DNA from: Trichoplax adhaerens
Taxonomy: Eukaryota; Placozoa; Uniplacotomia; Trichoplacea; Trichoplacidae
Direction: 5' to 3'
Assembly: GCF_000150275.1 (NCBI RefSeq)
Contig: NW_002060957.1
Location: 918,445 to 982,444, forward strand
Length of the DNA stretch: 64,000 nt
Shown: piece by piece, positions 37,401 through 49,379 of the stretch
Layout of the letters: every line of letters starts with the position of its first letter
Numbering within the stretch: the stretch's first letter is position 1
Notes under the pieces: generated by a model
The model's database searches: none
Told to the model about the DNA's origin: nothing
Seen by the model: the letters and a program-made list of their open reading frames with translations, nothing else
Position numbers and translations under genes: made by a program

Positions 37401-40400
37401 ATTTCTCAAACCCAACCATGATGCGACCTGCTCAAGTAGAACATATCACTAGTTCTCTCCGAACTCAGAGGGAATACGTTCTAGAATTAATATTTACGGT
37501 AAATTACCCATCTTTTAAATACTGTATTGATCGACTGCATAATTGTAATGCATACTGTAAATTCTATATCTGTTAATATAAGCGTTTATCATTGTATTCA
37601 TTTCATTTGTCCCTATTGCGCTAATCGTAGAATTCGTAATTACGAGGCATGCAGCATATCGTTAGTTTCTGCTATACGCCTATGATTATTCTATACAAAC
37701 TTACGGTATATTAATGATTGTGCTCATAAACTATTGCATTATACGCTAACTTTATCTCCACCAAAAATCATTATTTACCAAGATATTTAAAACCTCTTTG
37801 AAAGTATCTGTGGAATGTCGTGGTCATATTTTAGATTGGATCTCCTTATGCCTCTTTCATAACAAGCTTAGATCGAGTGTAAGTACGCCTGGAATTTGAG
37901 CAGTTTCATTGATGAGTATTGAATCTATACTGGAAAGTGTTTATTGATTTACTAATATTTGCTATCATCTTTCTTTGTAGAGCGCATCACAAATGCATTT
38001 TCATGAATTAGCTGGTGACGCATTCTTTCTAAATTTATCTTCCATTCTTATGGAATTATGTGACCCTTTTATGATTATATCTTCCCCGAAACTTTTAAAA
38101 ATTGACCCAGAAGCTTGCATAGCTAAAAGCAGCGTAACGCAAGCTCATGGCATTTTCAGGCTAAATCTTTATAATGAGACTAAATTAGCTGATCAGACTT
38201 CATCAGGTAAGGATTAAAGAATAGCGCTACTTTTATAACCAGCGTACACCTTTCCTCATGCAGCTATTGTTATAGATATGATTTTGCATTGTTTAGTAAT
38301 TACATATCTTCTGATTATTTTTGAATAAAAGAGAACAATACCATTGAAAAGGATGGAGATTTTAGCTTTATTACTGAAATATTCTTTTTGACCCACAAAA
38401 CTTTACATTTGGGTAATTATTAAGACCTTTCGATGTTTACATATCGAATTTATATGCTATTTAACTCTAACAAATGTCTATTTAGCGTTGCCTACCACAA
38501 TTACTGTGTACAAAAATTTGATGGAACGCCTTGCAAAGGTTTTATATAAATTTTAGTATAATTATAATTAACGCCGCTTTAACTGTGTTCATATTCATAT
38601 TTTCACATTAGTTGCAGAATATGGTAAGTACTCCAGAAGGGCTTGCCAATACGAATCTACGACAAGAATTTGAAGCTGGTGTTTCACAGCAACTTGCTAT
38701 GAAGGTTCGAATTTTGACTCTTATATTAAAAAGCTTTATTACCCACTAGCTTTATCGAATTAATATTATCTTCTTACTTTTGCAATATTGATAGGCGCAT
38801 GTTTTAGACCCCAAACTTTTGGAGCGCATACTGAATTTCTACAATGTAACGGCCGCCTGGGCTTTACAAATTTCTAATACCGACGGAAAACATTATAATC
38901 AAATCGATTTAAATCAAGAAATGTTATCTACTTCTATCGAGGTAACGTTAAAGTAACCTAATCTCTCTTTACATATCACTAAGAGATTATTGGTAGCTTT
39001 ACAAATGATCTAATATTATTAGGTACCAAAGAAATTTGCCATGCTGCCGGAGTTCATTGTCGATAGTTTAACCCAATTTATCATCTTTCTTGGGTATATT
39101 TAATTTAATTTATATAGCTTACAATATGACTTTTAGTTTATGAATAATTCATCTTATCGTATTGCTAAAAAAGAATATATCGCACTATCAGATTGATTGA
39201 CCCACTGATAAATACCTTTTGTTAGGCACTTTGCTCCGGAGATTCTAGAAATGCAATGCGCTAAGTTAGAACCCCTTGTTATCTTCATTACTGGTTTAAT
39301 GGGGTAATGTACATTATACGTGCAATTATTAAAATGACACGTATAGAATAGATTCATTTTGCTATTAGCTTTTTTATGGTCTCTTCGCATTGCATAAAGA
39401 GACATAACTTGATATTGCTGATTGTCTTGATTCTAGAAGTTCAAAATTCGCCAAAAATCCTCATGTACGTGCTCAGTTAGCTGATGCTTTGGCTCGCTTA
39501 GTTCCTAATGATGCACATAAACGCATGTTAGAGGTTATTATTAATACAAATTGCGAAATTTATATAACTTGTCTCTTAACTCAGATACAGTCTCATATAC
39601 TACTCAATGATTATTTAACAAAGTGAAAGATTAGTAAGGTGCACCACAAATTTTAACCTTAAATATAGCAAATTTTCTTGGAAAGTAAGCAAATTCAAGA
39701 TAGTTTGGCACTAGCAGTCCTTAATGTTTACGTTGACATCGAAAAGACAGATAATTCCGTTGAATTTGAGCAAAAATTCAGTAGGTTTCTGGTATTAGCC
39801 TATTAAATTACGGCTACAACCTTCGAAGTCATAATGGTGCATTCCCTATTCATCGAGTAAACTATCTATCTATTTTTCTTACAGGTTATCGACATAATAT
39901 CTACAATATTTTAGAATATTTGTGGACTGTTCCTGCTTACAAAGAAAAAATGATAAAACTTAGCGAAGAGGTTAGTGTAATGATCTTCAAGATAAGTTTT
40001 ACAAATCATGGTACTGAATATTGTACAGTATTATAATTTGCACTTTAAGCTTATACAGGATACTTCCTTGTATTTTTTAAGGTAACTGTTGGAGAGCAAG
40101 GACTAAAAGACGTTATTTTTTTGCGATTTATTCATTTGCTTACCAACGATGCTGTCTTTCTACTCGATGAAGCACTAAGTGTATGCAAACTTTGATATTT
40201 TGTAAAGATGATTAATATTGTAATAGCAGTTTTAAAAATCATTTTATGACGCTATCTATCATTTATTTACATTCCCAGACTTTATCAGATATTAAGAAAT
40301 TACAGGAGGAATTAGCAGATGAGGAACTTAGTAGCCAAGCCAGACGAGAGGTGAGATCTATAAGTTGATTATGTATAATATCGCTCTTTATGATTTTTCT

Positions 40401-41792
40401 TGTATTTCATTAATATTTGATGAGATTGATGTTAACAGTAAAAATGTTTCAATTTTGTTAGAAATTGCAACAACTAAGCTTTTCTAGCAGAATGGCTCGC
40501 TCGCTAAACATTCTTGGAAATCAAACTGTTAATGCCCTTACATTGTTAACACAAAGTATTGTTAGGTAATTATAGATAGATTCATTATACATTCGTAGTT
40601 GTGTTTTATTGAAAGCGTGCAAGAAAAGAAATTCATCACTCAATCTACTGCGACTTATAGTCGAATAGCTGTAGCTAATTGTTACTATTATTTTCATCAG
40701 ACCTTTCACCGAAATTGGAATGGTGGATAGAATTGCTTCAATGTTAAACTACTTTTCTGTACGACTAGCTGGACCGAAACGCGGTACTTTCAAGGTTCTT
40801 CTTATCATATAATGTATTTCATCATTAGAGAATAAATATTAAATTGTATTGTAATTAATTGGAATTTTATCAGTTGAAATATGGCGAAATAGCAATATAT
40901 AAATAGAGATGATTGAATGTGAGGTTTCTGTACCTTTATAACTGTCTATCTTACTATTATCAAAAGGTGAAAGATTTTTCCGAATTTCATTTTAAGCCCG
41001 ATCAACTTATTTGCAATATTGCACTGATTTACACGCAATTGGGCCAATCGGAGAGCTTTTGTAAAGCGATAACGGAAGATGAAAGAAGCTATACGCCACA
41101 ACTGTTTTACCAGATAGAGCGAGTTTTAAAGTATATTTGACTAATAGGCTAATTATATATTTTATAACGTGTAAGAATATTTTCAGGTGGTTTTTTGGCT
41201 ACAATATGAATATAATTTGTTTCTTTTAGTAAATTGGCTCGACTAGATATTGTATCAGAATTTAAAGAATTACACGACAAAGTTACCAAATTTGCAGCTG
41301 AGAAGAAGGAAATTGAGGAGGCTATGCCCGAAGTAAGCAGTTTCTGTTTTCTTATTGGTTTACTCTTTTATGAAAGCTGAACCAAAAATTAATATCGATA
41401 ATACCATATTTATTACTTAGCCTCCTGAAGAGTTTTTGGATCCGATAATGAATACATTAATGGTTAATCCGGTAATATTACCTACGTCTGGAAAAATTAT
41501 GGATAAGGCAACAATCACGCGGCACTTATTTAGGTAATTTCTTTTTGATGATACTATGTATAGCTCATTCTACAATGCTCTTAACGCCTAACAAAAATGA
41601 TCAAGATACTGAATTAAAAATTGCCAGTATGTTGTAATGTGGCCTATGTAATCTCTTCGTAGTAGTCAGAATGATCCATTTAACAGACTGCCGTTGCAGC
41701 TGGATGATCTAGTTCCGCATCAGGAGCTCAAAGAACGAATAGAGCAGTGGCTAAGAGATAACAAGATAATATTACCGGATCAAAATGATTAG
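34445..41792 (+). CDS. UBE4A: Ubiquitin conjugation factor E4 A (29 exons)
   Basis: U-box E3/E4 ubiquitin ligase that extends ubiquitin chains for proteasomal delivery. Exons: 34445-34676, 35077-35193, 35507-35625, 36131-36313, 36428-36492, 36589-36674, 36769-36833, 36965-37084, 37146-37304, 37397-37498, 37783-37878, 37981-38206, 38332-38412, 38486-38538, 38612-38704, 38795-38941, 39023-39093, 39226-39303, 39437-39533, 39669-39780, 39885-39970, 40082-40180, 40279-40350, 40462-40565, 40701-40794, 40967-41130, 41230-41332, 41421-41533, 41663-41792; all in frame, 1088 aa (human 1066). N-terminal [15 protein letters not shown] matches the UBE4A opening. The Ufd2 core follows, with [24 protein letters not shown] and [14 protein letters not shown]. 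The C-terminal U-box (about 1009-1080) shows [13 protein letters not shown] and NDPFNRLPL. The U-box lacks zinc ligands, as normal. UBE4B is less likely because of the N-terminus. Confidence 0.94.
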
Positions 41793-43682
41793 TACTCTTT
41801 TTAATACAACGAAAATACTCGTATGTTAAAATCATCAGTGACGAACAACGGAATAATGTAAATTTATCGTTATATGATTTTTGTTTTCTGAAAGCATAAT
41901 AGATTAATATGTTATGATTAATATTATTACCATCTATATGATTTTATCTTAAATTTAAATTGAGAATTACATTATACACTTACGCATTGTCGTTTGACCC
42001 TTCGATCGTTATATGTGATTTCATAAAATAATAATTTTGAATTATACGAAATGAGATTAATTTCTATGATACACTGTAGGGCAGAATTGATTTCATTGAT
42101 ACCTATGTACGGAACATTATAATAGTAATATAATATGCATACACGTATAAATAATTGGTGAAGCTATAATTTCCCGCTGTTATTTCCATAATCTTAATCG
42201 GCACTTGACATTAAATGATTTTACACATTCTACAGGATATTGAAATTTTGGGGTCGATTAATTTGAAAATTTTAAACAGTTCTTTATGTGCCACTAAATA
42301 TTAACATGAAGGAAATTGCAGCAGCACCCATCTACTTGTTTCTTATGAGTCATATGTCATTGCATGGAGTATAAGTGCAATTTCATTTTGCTCTGTAACA
42401 TGCTAATGGAATATACGTACTTTAAGGTGTATGAGAGTACTAGTTTCGTCATCTTTTACTTATTTATGTCAATGTAGAGGATAAAAATGTAGTTGAATGG
42501 CGTAGATTAATAAAAGGGTTGAAAGATAGGGCAGCAATTACCACATACAATTTCGATTCTAACGTTCAATTTGGCCAGTATGCAAGAGATGTACAGTAAT
42601 TGGATAGATTAGGTTAGTTAATTCCAGTTTGATGGTAGTGTAGGGTTGGCTCAGTTAACGTATCCATGAGTGTACCTTTTATGGTGTTAACCTATCGATT
42701 TCGAGGCATATTGATTTTATCTATTTATTGTTAAACTGTTCGCATTAAATGTCGGATGCATCATGAGATACATGTAAGTTTGAAATCATGCTCTTTCACA
42801 TCTATAGATCACATCAGTGACTATTCGAAACAAGAAAGGTCCCTGATTACATCTACTCTGTCACACCTATAATACACAAGGCATAGAATAAAAACTGAAT
42901 CCGGTAAAATTTTATTTTCAAGATTCCTAAATTCAATTCAGTAATTGGAACAGTATCTAAACGAACCGACGGCACATTAACTGCAAAGAGACGGTGTGCA
43001 ATATACATCCATGTATGGCCATATGAACGCTAATTTGCTAGCTACAGTAATTCACACATGTAACATTAAAATTATCCAAAGTTGCAAAGTAATCGAAAGG
43101 AAATTAAAGCAACGAAGTCAAGGTAACCAAACATTAATGGATCGCAGATATAAACTGCTATTTCTCCAATATTTACAGTAGATGCCTTGATTCAAAGATG
43201 AGATGGTAATGTTATGAAGTGCAGTACACGTACTTGTATACAGTACTGATAGGACTCGATCATTCAAAGGATACGTGTACTGCAGTAAGGTTATCACAAA
43301 CTCATTTGAGTAGTAACAGTGCTGATACTAAAATTTGATATATTTAGTGAATTCTAGATTGATGCATCTGAACATTGCAACTGGCATTAACACACTACTC
43401 AAAAAAATCGATGCAATATTGCGTTGATGACGTAGATTGGCTCATGATATAGTTTCACATATAATCACATTAATTGCAAATTCGTACTAAATTATAATAG
43501 AATAATTTTATCATATGAGGTAACAAAAAATATTTTTACGCGCACAATAAAAATTTCAATTAACCCTTTGCATATTTTAAATATACATTATGAAAAGGTC
43601 ATATCATGAATCTTGCTTTACTACTTGTTGAAGTAACGGGAGCCTTTAGTGGATTGCCTATACTTTAGAGGTTACTACGTTA
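41793..43682. other. Intergenic region between convergent UBE4A and VPS25
   Basis: AT-rich DNA between two 3' ends, with no credible exon. It includes AATAAA near 42886 and a pentamer-like patch around 43215-43275 (GTACACGTACTTGTATACAGTACTG). Nothing else stands out. Confidence 0.45.
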
Positions 43683-46223
43683 CTACGAGAGAAATTTGAC
43701 GCCACCACTGTTATCATTGTCGTTGGGCTGGATATCAAACATAACGGCTTTTCCTTTCTTCTCTAGCACTCGTAACGCACGCTTTAATACCCAAGTTTCT
43801 ATCTCATAAAATTCTAGCCAGGTTTAGAAAATAACAAGGAATAGTTTAGTAACAATCATTTCACTTTGCAGATTTGGTATACAGTATACGCATACAGTGT
43901 ATGTCATACAACTGAGCGCATTAAAATATGTATTGATACAATACTGTAGTATAATTTTATTACAGCAATGCACAATTTTAGTTACAGTTACGAATGGATC
44001 ATCATTTTATCCATAGGATAAACAGGAATAGTACAGTAGCTCTTGAAATAATTAAGATAGATGATATCGTACCTTCCTTCTTTACATCGTTGCCTAACTG
44101 TAATTCGTATAAGGTGCAAACTGTATTTGTCATACCGCTGCGTTCAGCCTAATAGAATTGTTAATTAATACCACGAAGATAGTAATCAGTAATAATGCAT
44201 AGCAATAGCGAAACTTTATCAGGAAGATAATTTCATTGCAAATACTTCTAATTTAATATCCTTGCGGTTAATATACATTCGTCTAGTATAAACCGATATT
44301 GGCTGTAACATTACAACTACCAGATGTAATTTAAAATAATGACGATATGTATGCTCAGTATGGACTATATTAATAAGTAACGATAACAGATAAAGGCAAT
44401 GTGCTAAATGATCTGTTAAAAGTATACTTTTTTTCATCTACTTACTGTTTAATATGATAGTATATCTATGGATTGATGATACTCACCCAATTGAAGATCA
44501 GTTTAGCCCACTCTTCCGCCGATCTCCACATTAATAAAGCTCTAGACATTTTCTTATCTTGCCATTCCAGTAAGCCTGCAAAGCATGAGCCATACGAATC
44601 ACTACAATTTGTCTACTCTGATTACCAACTGTAGTATATGGTAGTTATTATGCTGTAAATGCTAGATAAATGAATGCATGGCTGCATACCATTCACTTAA
44701 TTACAAGTATATCGTATGATAATTGATGATTGTCCTTCATCACTGGCTAGTATTTTAACCATAATTACTGTAATGGACATTCTAGACGCATGATCTTCGT
44801 GTCTCAAGACAGTGTATTTGAAGTGAAGGCCAAGTCATCCGACCGTAAGCGAAAAAGTTTCGCTGATGTTTAATTAAATATACTAACCTTTATCTTTCAG
44901 AGCGTTTAGCACTAGATAGACACCATCGATTGGTAGTTTTCCTTAATTACTGTTAAAGAAATAGATTGCATCGATATAGCGTTGAAAGTGATCGATCTTT
45001 CTATTAGTCAACTAATTAACTTCAAATGCTGTTCTAGTTCTGTATTGCTTACATTAATTAATGGCTATAAATTTAGAAAGGATACGTTTGATTTTAGCAT
45101 TATGAAATAAAGGACTAGACAGTGACTCTTGGACATCGATCGCGTATGATTTAATATGCTTTTGATAGTCTAACACCAGTTCACACCAGGCTTGAATTTG
45201 TTTGGTTTGAGTTTCAACATTTGGCTGAATCCTACATGATATAAAATGTCATCAGTTTACTTTTCAAATCCAGTACTTGTACGTAACAGTTACCTCTAAA
45301 ATCACTTTCAATGGATATACTGGTATAATAAATTACTAGTAGTACCAAATTTGATGATGAAATGATATATCCAAACTACAGTATATCATTTTTATTCACG
45401 CATATGTCCTATTGTACAATAAAAAGTGGCATAACACGAAAGAAATTGGACTCAAAGCGTTGGATCTTGTGGATCGTGATAAGTGGTATTAGTAAGTATT
45501 GGACAGGCAATCAACTTCTTTGAGTACAGACTATCCACTACAATTACTTCTATCCGAGATAGGTTGCAATTTCAAGGTTAATCATGGTACTGTAGTGTTG
45601 GTAGAACGTACAAGATCGATGCCAGTGATGGCTAGTACTATTTTGATCAGTGAATCCAATAAGGCAGACAAGTAATCGACTTCTCTAGTGATACTAAATG
45701 ATGGATCGTTTTTGCGTATATGCGTGTAAGCGAGTAGTTTATAGGTTAGAAATCCCAGTTTGAATGGTGTATCAGAATAATATAGGCAATTTTGCTGAGC
45801 ATTAGATAAAGTGGTATGCTATAGTATACTTTGTAGGGCATTTTATCACCTCATAAATGTACAGTATGAGTTGATTTTACTGTACTGAAGAGTAGAATGA
45901 TCGCCAGACCTGATCCTTGAAATGACAAAAACTACAGGAAGGAAGTAATATTACACGCACGTATCTACAAAGCAAACTAAAGCTGAGTCGATTGTGATGC
46001 TGATGAACTAGAAGAGCAGTGATAATAAGCAATTCTTGAAGTTTCATAGCACTCCATAACAGTTTATTTTTGACTCGTTCATTAGTCTAGAAGACAACAT
46101 TCAAATTGGGTCATGGGCATACTGCTGTCCATCGATCTCACAACAAGACACTTACGTAAAGAATGGCGGAAAGTCGTATTGCCATGGCCATTGAAAATTG
46201 GCTAATTGCTTAGCAGTCGTCAT
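43683..46223 (-). CDS. VPS25: ESCRT-II subunit VPS25 (6 exons)
   Basis: Endosomal sorting subunit; two VPS25 copies bind VPS22/VPS36 and recruit ESCRT-III for multivesicular body formation. Minus-strand exons in order: 46223-46156, 45231-45086, 44941-44888, 44575-44487, 44148-44073, 43813-43683; all GT-AG and in frame, 187 aa (human 176). It opens with QWPWQYDFPPFFTIQPNVET, the PPXF-type motif that binds VPS22/VPS36. The first winged helix includes QAWCELVLDYQK and SPLFHNAKIKRKLP. Then come GLLEWQDKKMSRALLMW and EEWAKLIFNW. The second winged helix has CTLYEL and ends GGVKFLS (human GVKFF). Introns are longer (up to about 925 bp) than in the neighbours. Confidence 0.94.
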
Positions 46224-46609
46224 GATCACCAATAGTTCAATGGTATTCTAACTTGACTTGGAGACTTGGCAGTGGTTTCAAGTCGCAGAATAGGAAGAAA
46301 ATGGAGTCGAATGATGGATTTTACGCTACTGTTGGAGCCAGTCCGACTTCAAAGTGGCATCTCGCTTGTCCGATGCAAGCCGTAAATCTGCTGTATCATA
46401 CAGTACTGTTCATTGCATACTACAGTATCATCGAGCCGGTATGCAGTTGATGGACATATTGGACACCACCTCAACAAGGGACTGCAGTATGGCAGGACCA
46501 TGGACGACGACCAATAATTTAGAGCAGAACAGACTTTGCAAATTTCTCTACATTATATACAACATGCCGTTAAAAATAGAGAAGACACAGTCTATTCCAT
46601 CTTGGATAA
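46224..46609. other. Unassigned DNA upstream of VPS25
   Basis: The promoter side of VPS25. Two short plus frames here have no recognisable features and look random. No repeat is seen until the satellite starts near 46610. Confidence 0.4.
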
Positions 46610-48445
46610 CTTATAGAACCAATAGCTTGTTTGATATTGGTTAAAAGTCCCTGGTATAACCCATAGAGTTAGTTCGTTTTTGAATCTCGATCTAGGTTGG
46701 GAAATTTTTTTTTCCTAATATTTCTTGACTTGCGGATTATTTTACCTCCATAACCTACGTTTGGTTAGTCACTAAAATAAATAACTCATCCATGAATATA
46801 CAGTGTAGTGGCACAGTCTTGTATATTATTAGTCACTGGATAACCTACAGAACCAATGACTTGTTGGATATTTGTTAAAAGTCCCTGGTATAACCCATAG
46901 AGTTCGTTTTTGAACCTAGATTGGAAAATTTTTTTTGCTTACGGGCTATTTTACCTCCATAACCTACAGTTGCTTAGTCGCTAAAATAAATAATTCATCT
47001 ATGAATATTCGTACAGTGTAGTGACACAGTCTTCTATTTTTAAATAGAGATCGTTTTTTAATCTTGATCTAGATAGGGAAATTTTATTTTTATAATATTT
47101 CTTGACTTACGAGTTATTTTACCTCCATAGCCCACGTTTGGTTAGTCACTAAAATAAATAACTCATTCATGAATATACAGTGTAGTGGCACAGTCTTGTG
47201 TATTTTTAGTCATTGGATAACCCATAGAACCAATGGCTTCTTAGATATTTGTTAAAAGTCTTTGGTATAACCCATGGAGTTCGTTTTTGAATCTCGATCT
47301 AGGTTGGAAAGTTTTTTTTATAATTTTTTTGCTTACGGGTTATTTTACCTCCATAACCTACAGTTGGTTAGTCGCTAAAATAAATAGTTCATTCAAGAAT
47401 ATTTGTACAGTATAGTAATACTATCTTCTATTTTTAGATAGAGTTCGTTTTTTAATTTCGATCTAGATTGGGAAATTTTTTTTTCATAATATTTCTTGAC
47501 TTGCGGGTTATTTTACCTCCATAACCTACGTTTGGTTAGTTACTAAAATAAATCGTTCATAAACATACAGTGCAGGGACACAGTCTTGTATATTTTTAGT
47601 CATTGGATAACCTATAGAACCGATGACTTGTTGGATATTTGTTAAAAGTCTTTGGTATAACCCATAGAGTTCATTTTTGAATCTCGATCTCGATTTTGGA
47701 AAATTTTTTTATTACTTACGGGTTATTTTACCTCCATAACCTACATATAGTTCATTTTCACTAAAATAAATAATTCTTTCATGAATAGAGTCAACTGTCT
47801 TAAATATTTTTAGTCATTGAATAACCTATAGAACCAATGATTTATAGGATATTTGTTAAAAGTCCATGGTATAACCATAGAGTTTGTCTTTTAATCTCGA
47901 TCTCGATTGGGAAATTTTTTTTTCATAATATTTCTTTACTTGCGGGTTATTGCACCTCTATAACCTATATAGTAGGTCGGTCACTAAAATAAATAATTCA
48001 TTGATGAATGTAGTGATACAGTCTTATATATTTTTAGTCATTGGATAACCCATACAACCAATGACTTGTTGGATATTTGTTCAAAGTCTCTGGTATAACC
48101 CATAGAGTTCGTTTTTGAATCTCGATCTAAATTGGAAATTTTTTTTTATTATTTTTTTGAATTACGGGTTATTTCACCTCCATAACCTACAGTTAGCTAG
48201 TCACTAACATAAATCATTCATTCATGACTATACAGTGTAGTGATACAGTCTTCTATTTTAGTCATTGGATAACCTATACAACCAATGACTTGTTGGGTAT
48301 CTGTTAAAAGTTCCTAGTATAACCCGTAGAGTTCGTCTTTTAATCTGGATCTAGATTAGGGAATTCTTTTTTATCCTTATTTTTTACTTACGGGTTATTT
48401 TACCTCCATAACCTACAGTTAGTTAATCACTAAAATAAATAATTC
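46610..48445. repeat. Tandem satellite A, nine copies, long/short units
   Basis: The block TTTTACCTCCATAACCTACR recurs at about 46743, 46952, 47120, 47346, 47514, 47729, 47953, 48175 and 48401. Long units (about 210-230 bp) carry GGATAACC..AGAACCAATGACTTG and TTGTTAAAAGTC..TGGTATAACCC. Two units of about 168 bp lack that block. Long and short units alternate in the first half, giving a dimer of about 394 bp; only long units follow. Every unit ends with ACTAAAATAAATAATTCAT and a GATAC/ACACAGTCTT block. No coding potential. Confidence 0.88.
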
Positions 48446-49379
48446 ATTCATTCATAGTAATGGCTCATTGATCGTAGAGTTAGTTCATGGAGTGAAATTA
48501 AATAGTGAGTACTATAGACCATCACGGCAGAAATGTCATCTTGTAGAAGTGTTACAGTATATCACACTAGGTAAGCTGCAATGCTGCATTTTGGTGATCA
48601 CTAAGTAGTCGGCCGCTCGCATGCTATCCCAGTAGCTACTTCTACTTTCCTACCAATTGAATGAAGAGTATAAAAGAATGAATAACTTAATGGGCCCAAA
48701 GCGATTTACTAATGTAAAATAGATTCTGTAGTCTGTACTGTATAAATATTAATGTTCATCGTGCAATAGTTCTAACGTAATTGACAAGTATCACAGTTCT
48801 ATAGGACAGTGCCATATCTAGTAGTAGGGACAAACTACTGTCATCAAGTAGCCATCACAGTAAAATAATATGCAAGCTTATCATTTCTTGCTCATTCTTC
48901 TATATGGTAGTAATGAAAGTAAAAGAGAGAAATGATTTTAACAAGGACTAATGGAGTACTGCAAGTCCACTCAGTTATACATAAACTGTCATAGTATTGA
49001 CTAATAAGTAAATTAAGAACGTAGTTTAGCAACCGATTCCGATATGTTGTTGGCGCAAGCTGCTCAGTATAAGTTATAACTAATGTTATAACTTATATTA
49101 TAACCCGTACATAGTACAGTACTACGTACAGGCGTACGGTAAAACAAGGACTAGTATCTTAGCAATTCCCGCATTATTAATGTTGGTACATGTACATTTC
49201 TTGTTGAGCAATCACAGAATATGACATCCATTTTGCCCTACTGTCATGAACCATGAAAGCATCACTTGTCATAGTTTATGATAGTATTTTGGCAGGCAGC
49301 ATAGTATATAAAATGTAAATTTTAGACTTCCACCTGACATTCCTCGTCGATTAATAAATGTCTACATCAGTGCACTAAG
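48446..49379. other. Spacer between two satellite arrays
   Basis: Single-copy-looking AT-rich DNA with no exon. It contains a strong hairpin at 49068-49097 and a pentamer-like palindrome around 49108-49133. Confidence 0.4.
49068..49097. repeat. Perfect hairpin, 13-bp arms, 4-nt loop
   Basis: TATAAGTTATAAC, then TAAT, then the exact reverse complement GTTATAACTTATA. A partial further copy, TATATTATAACC, follows. Role unknown; it may be a remnant of a small inverted-repeat element. Confidence 0.7.
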
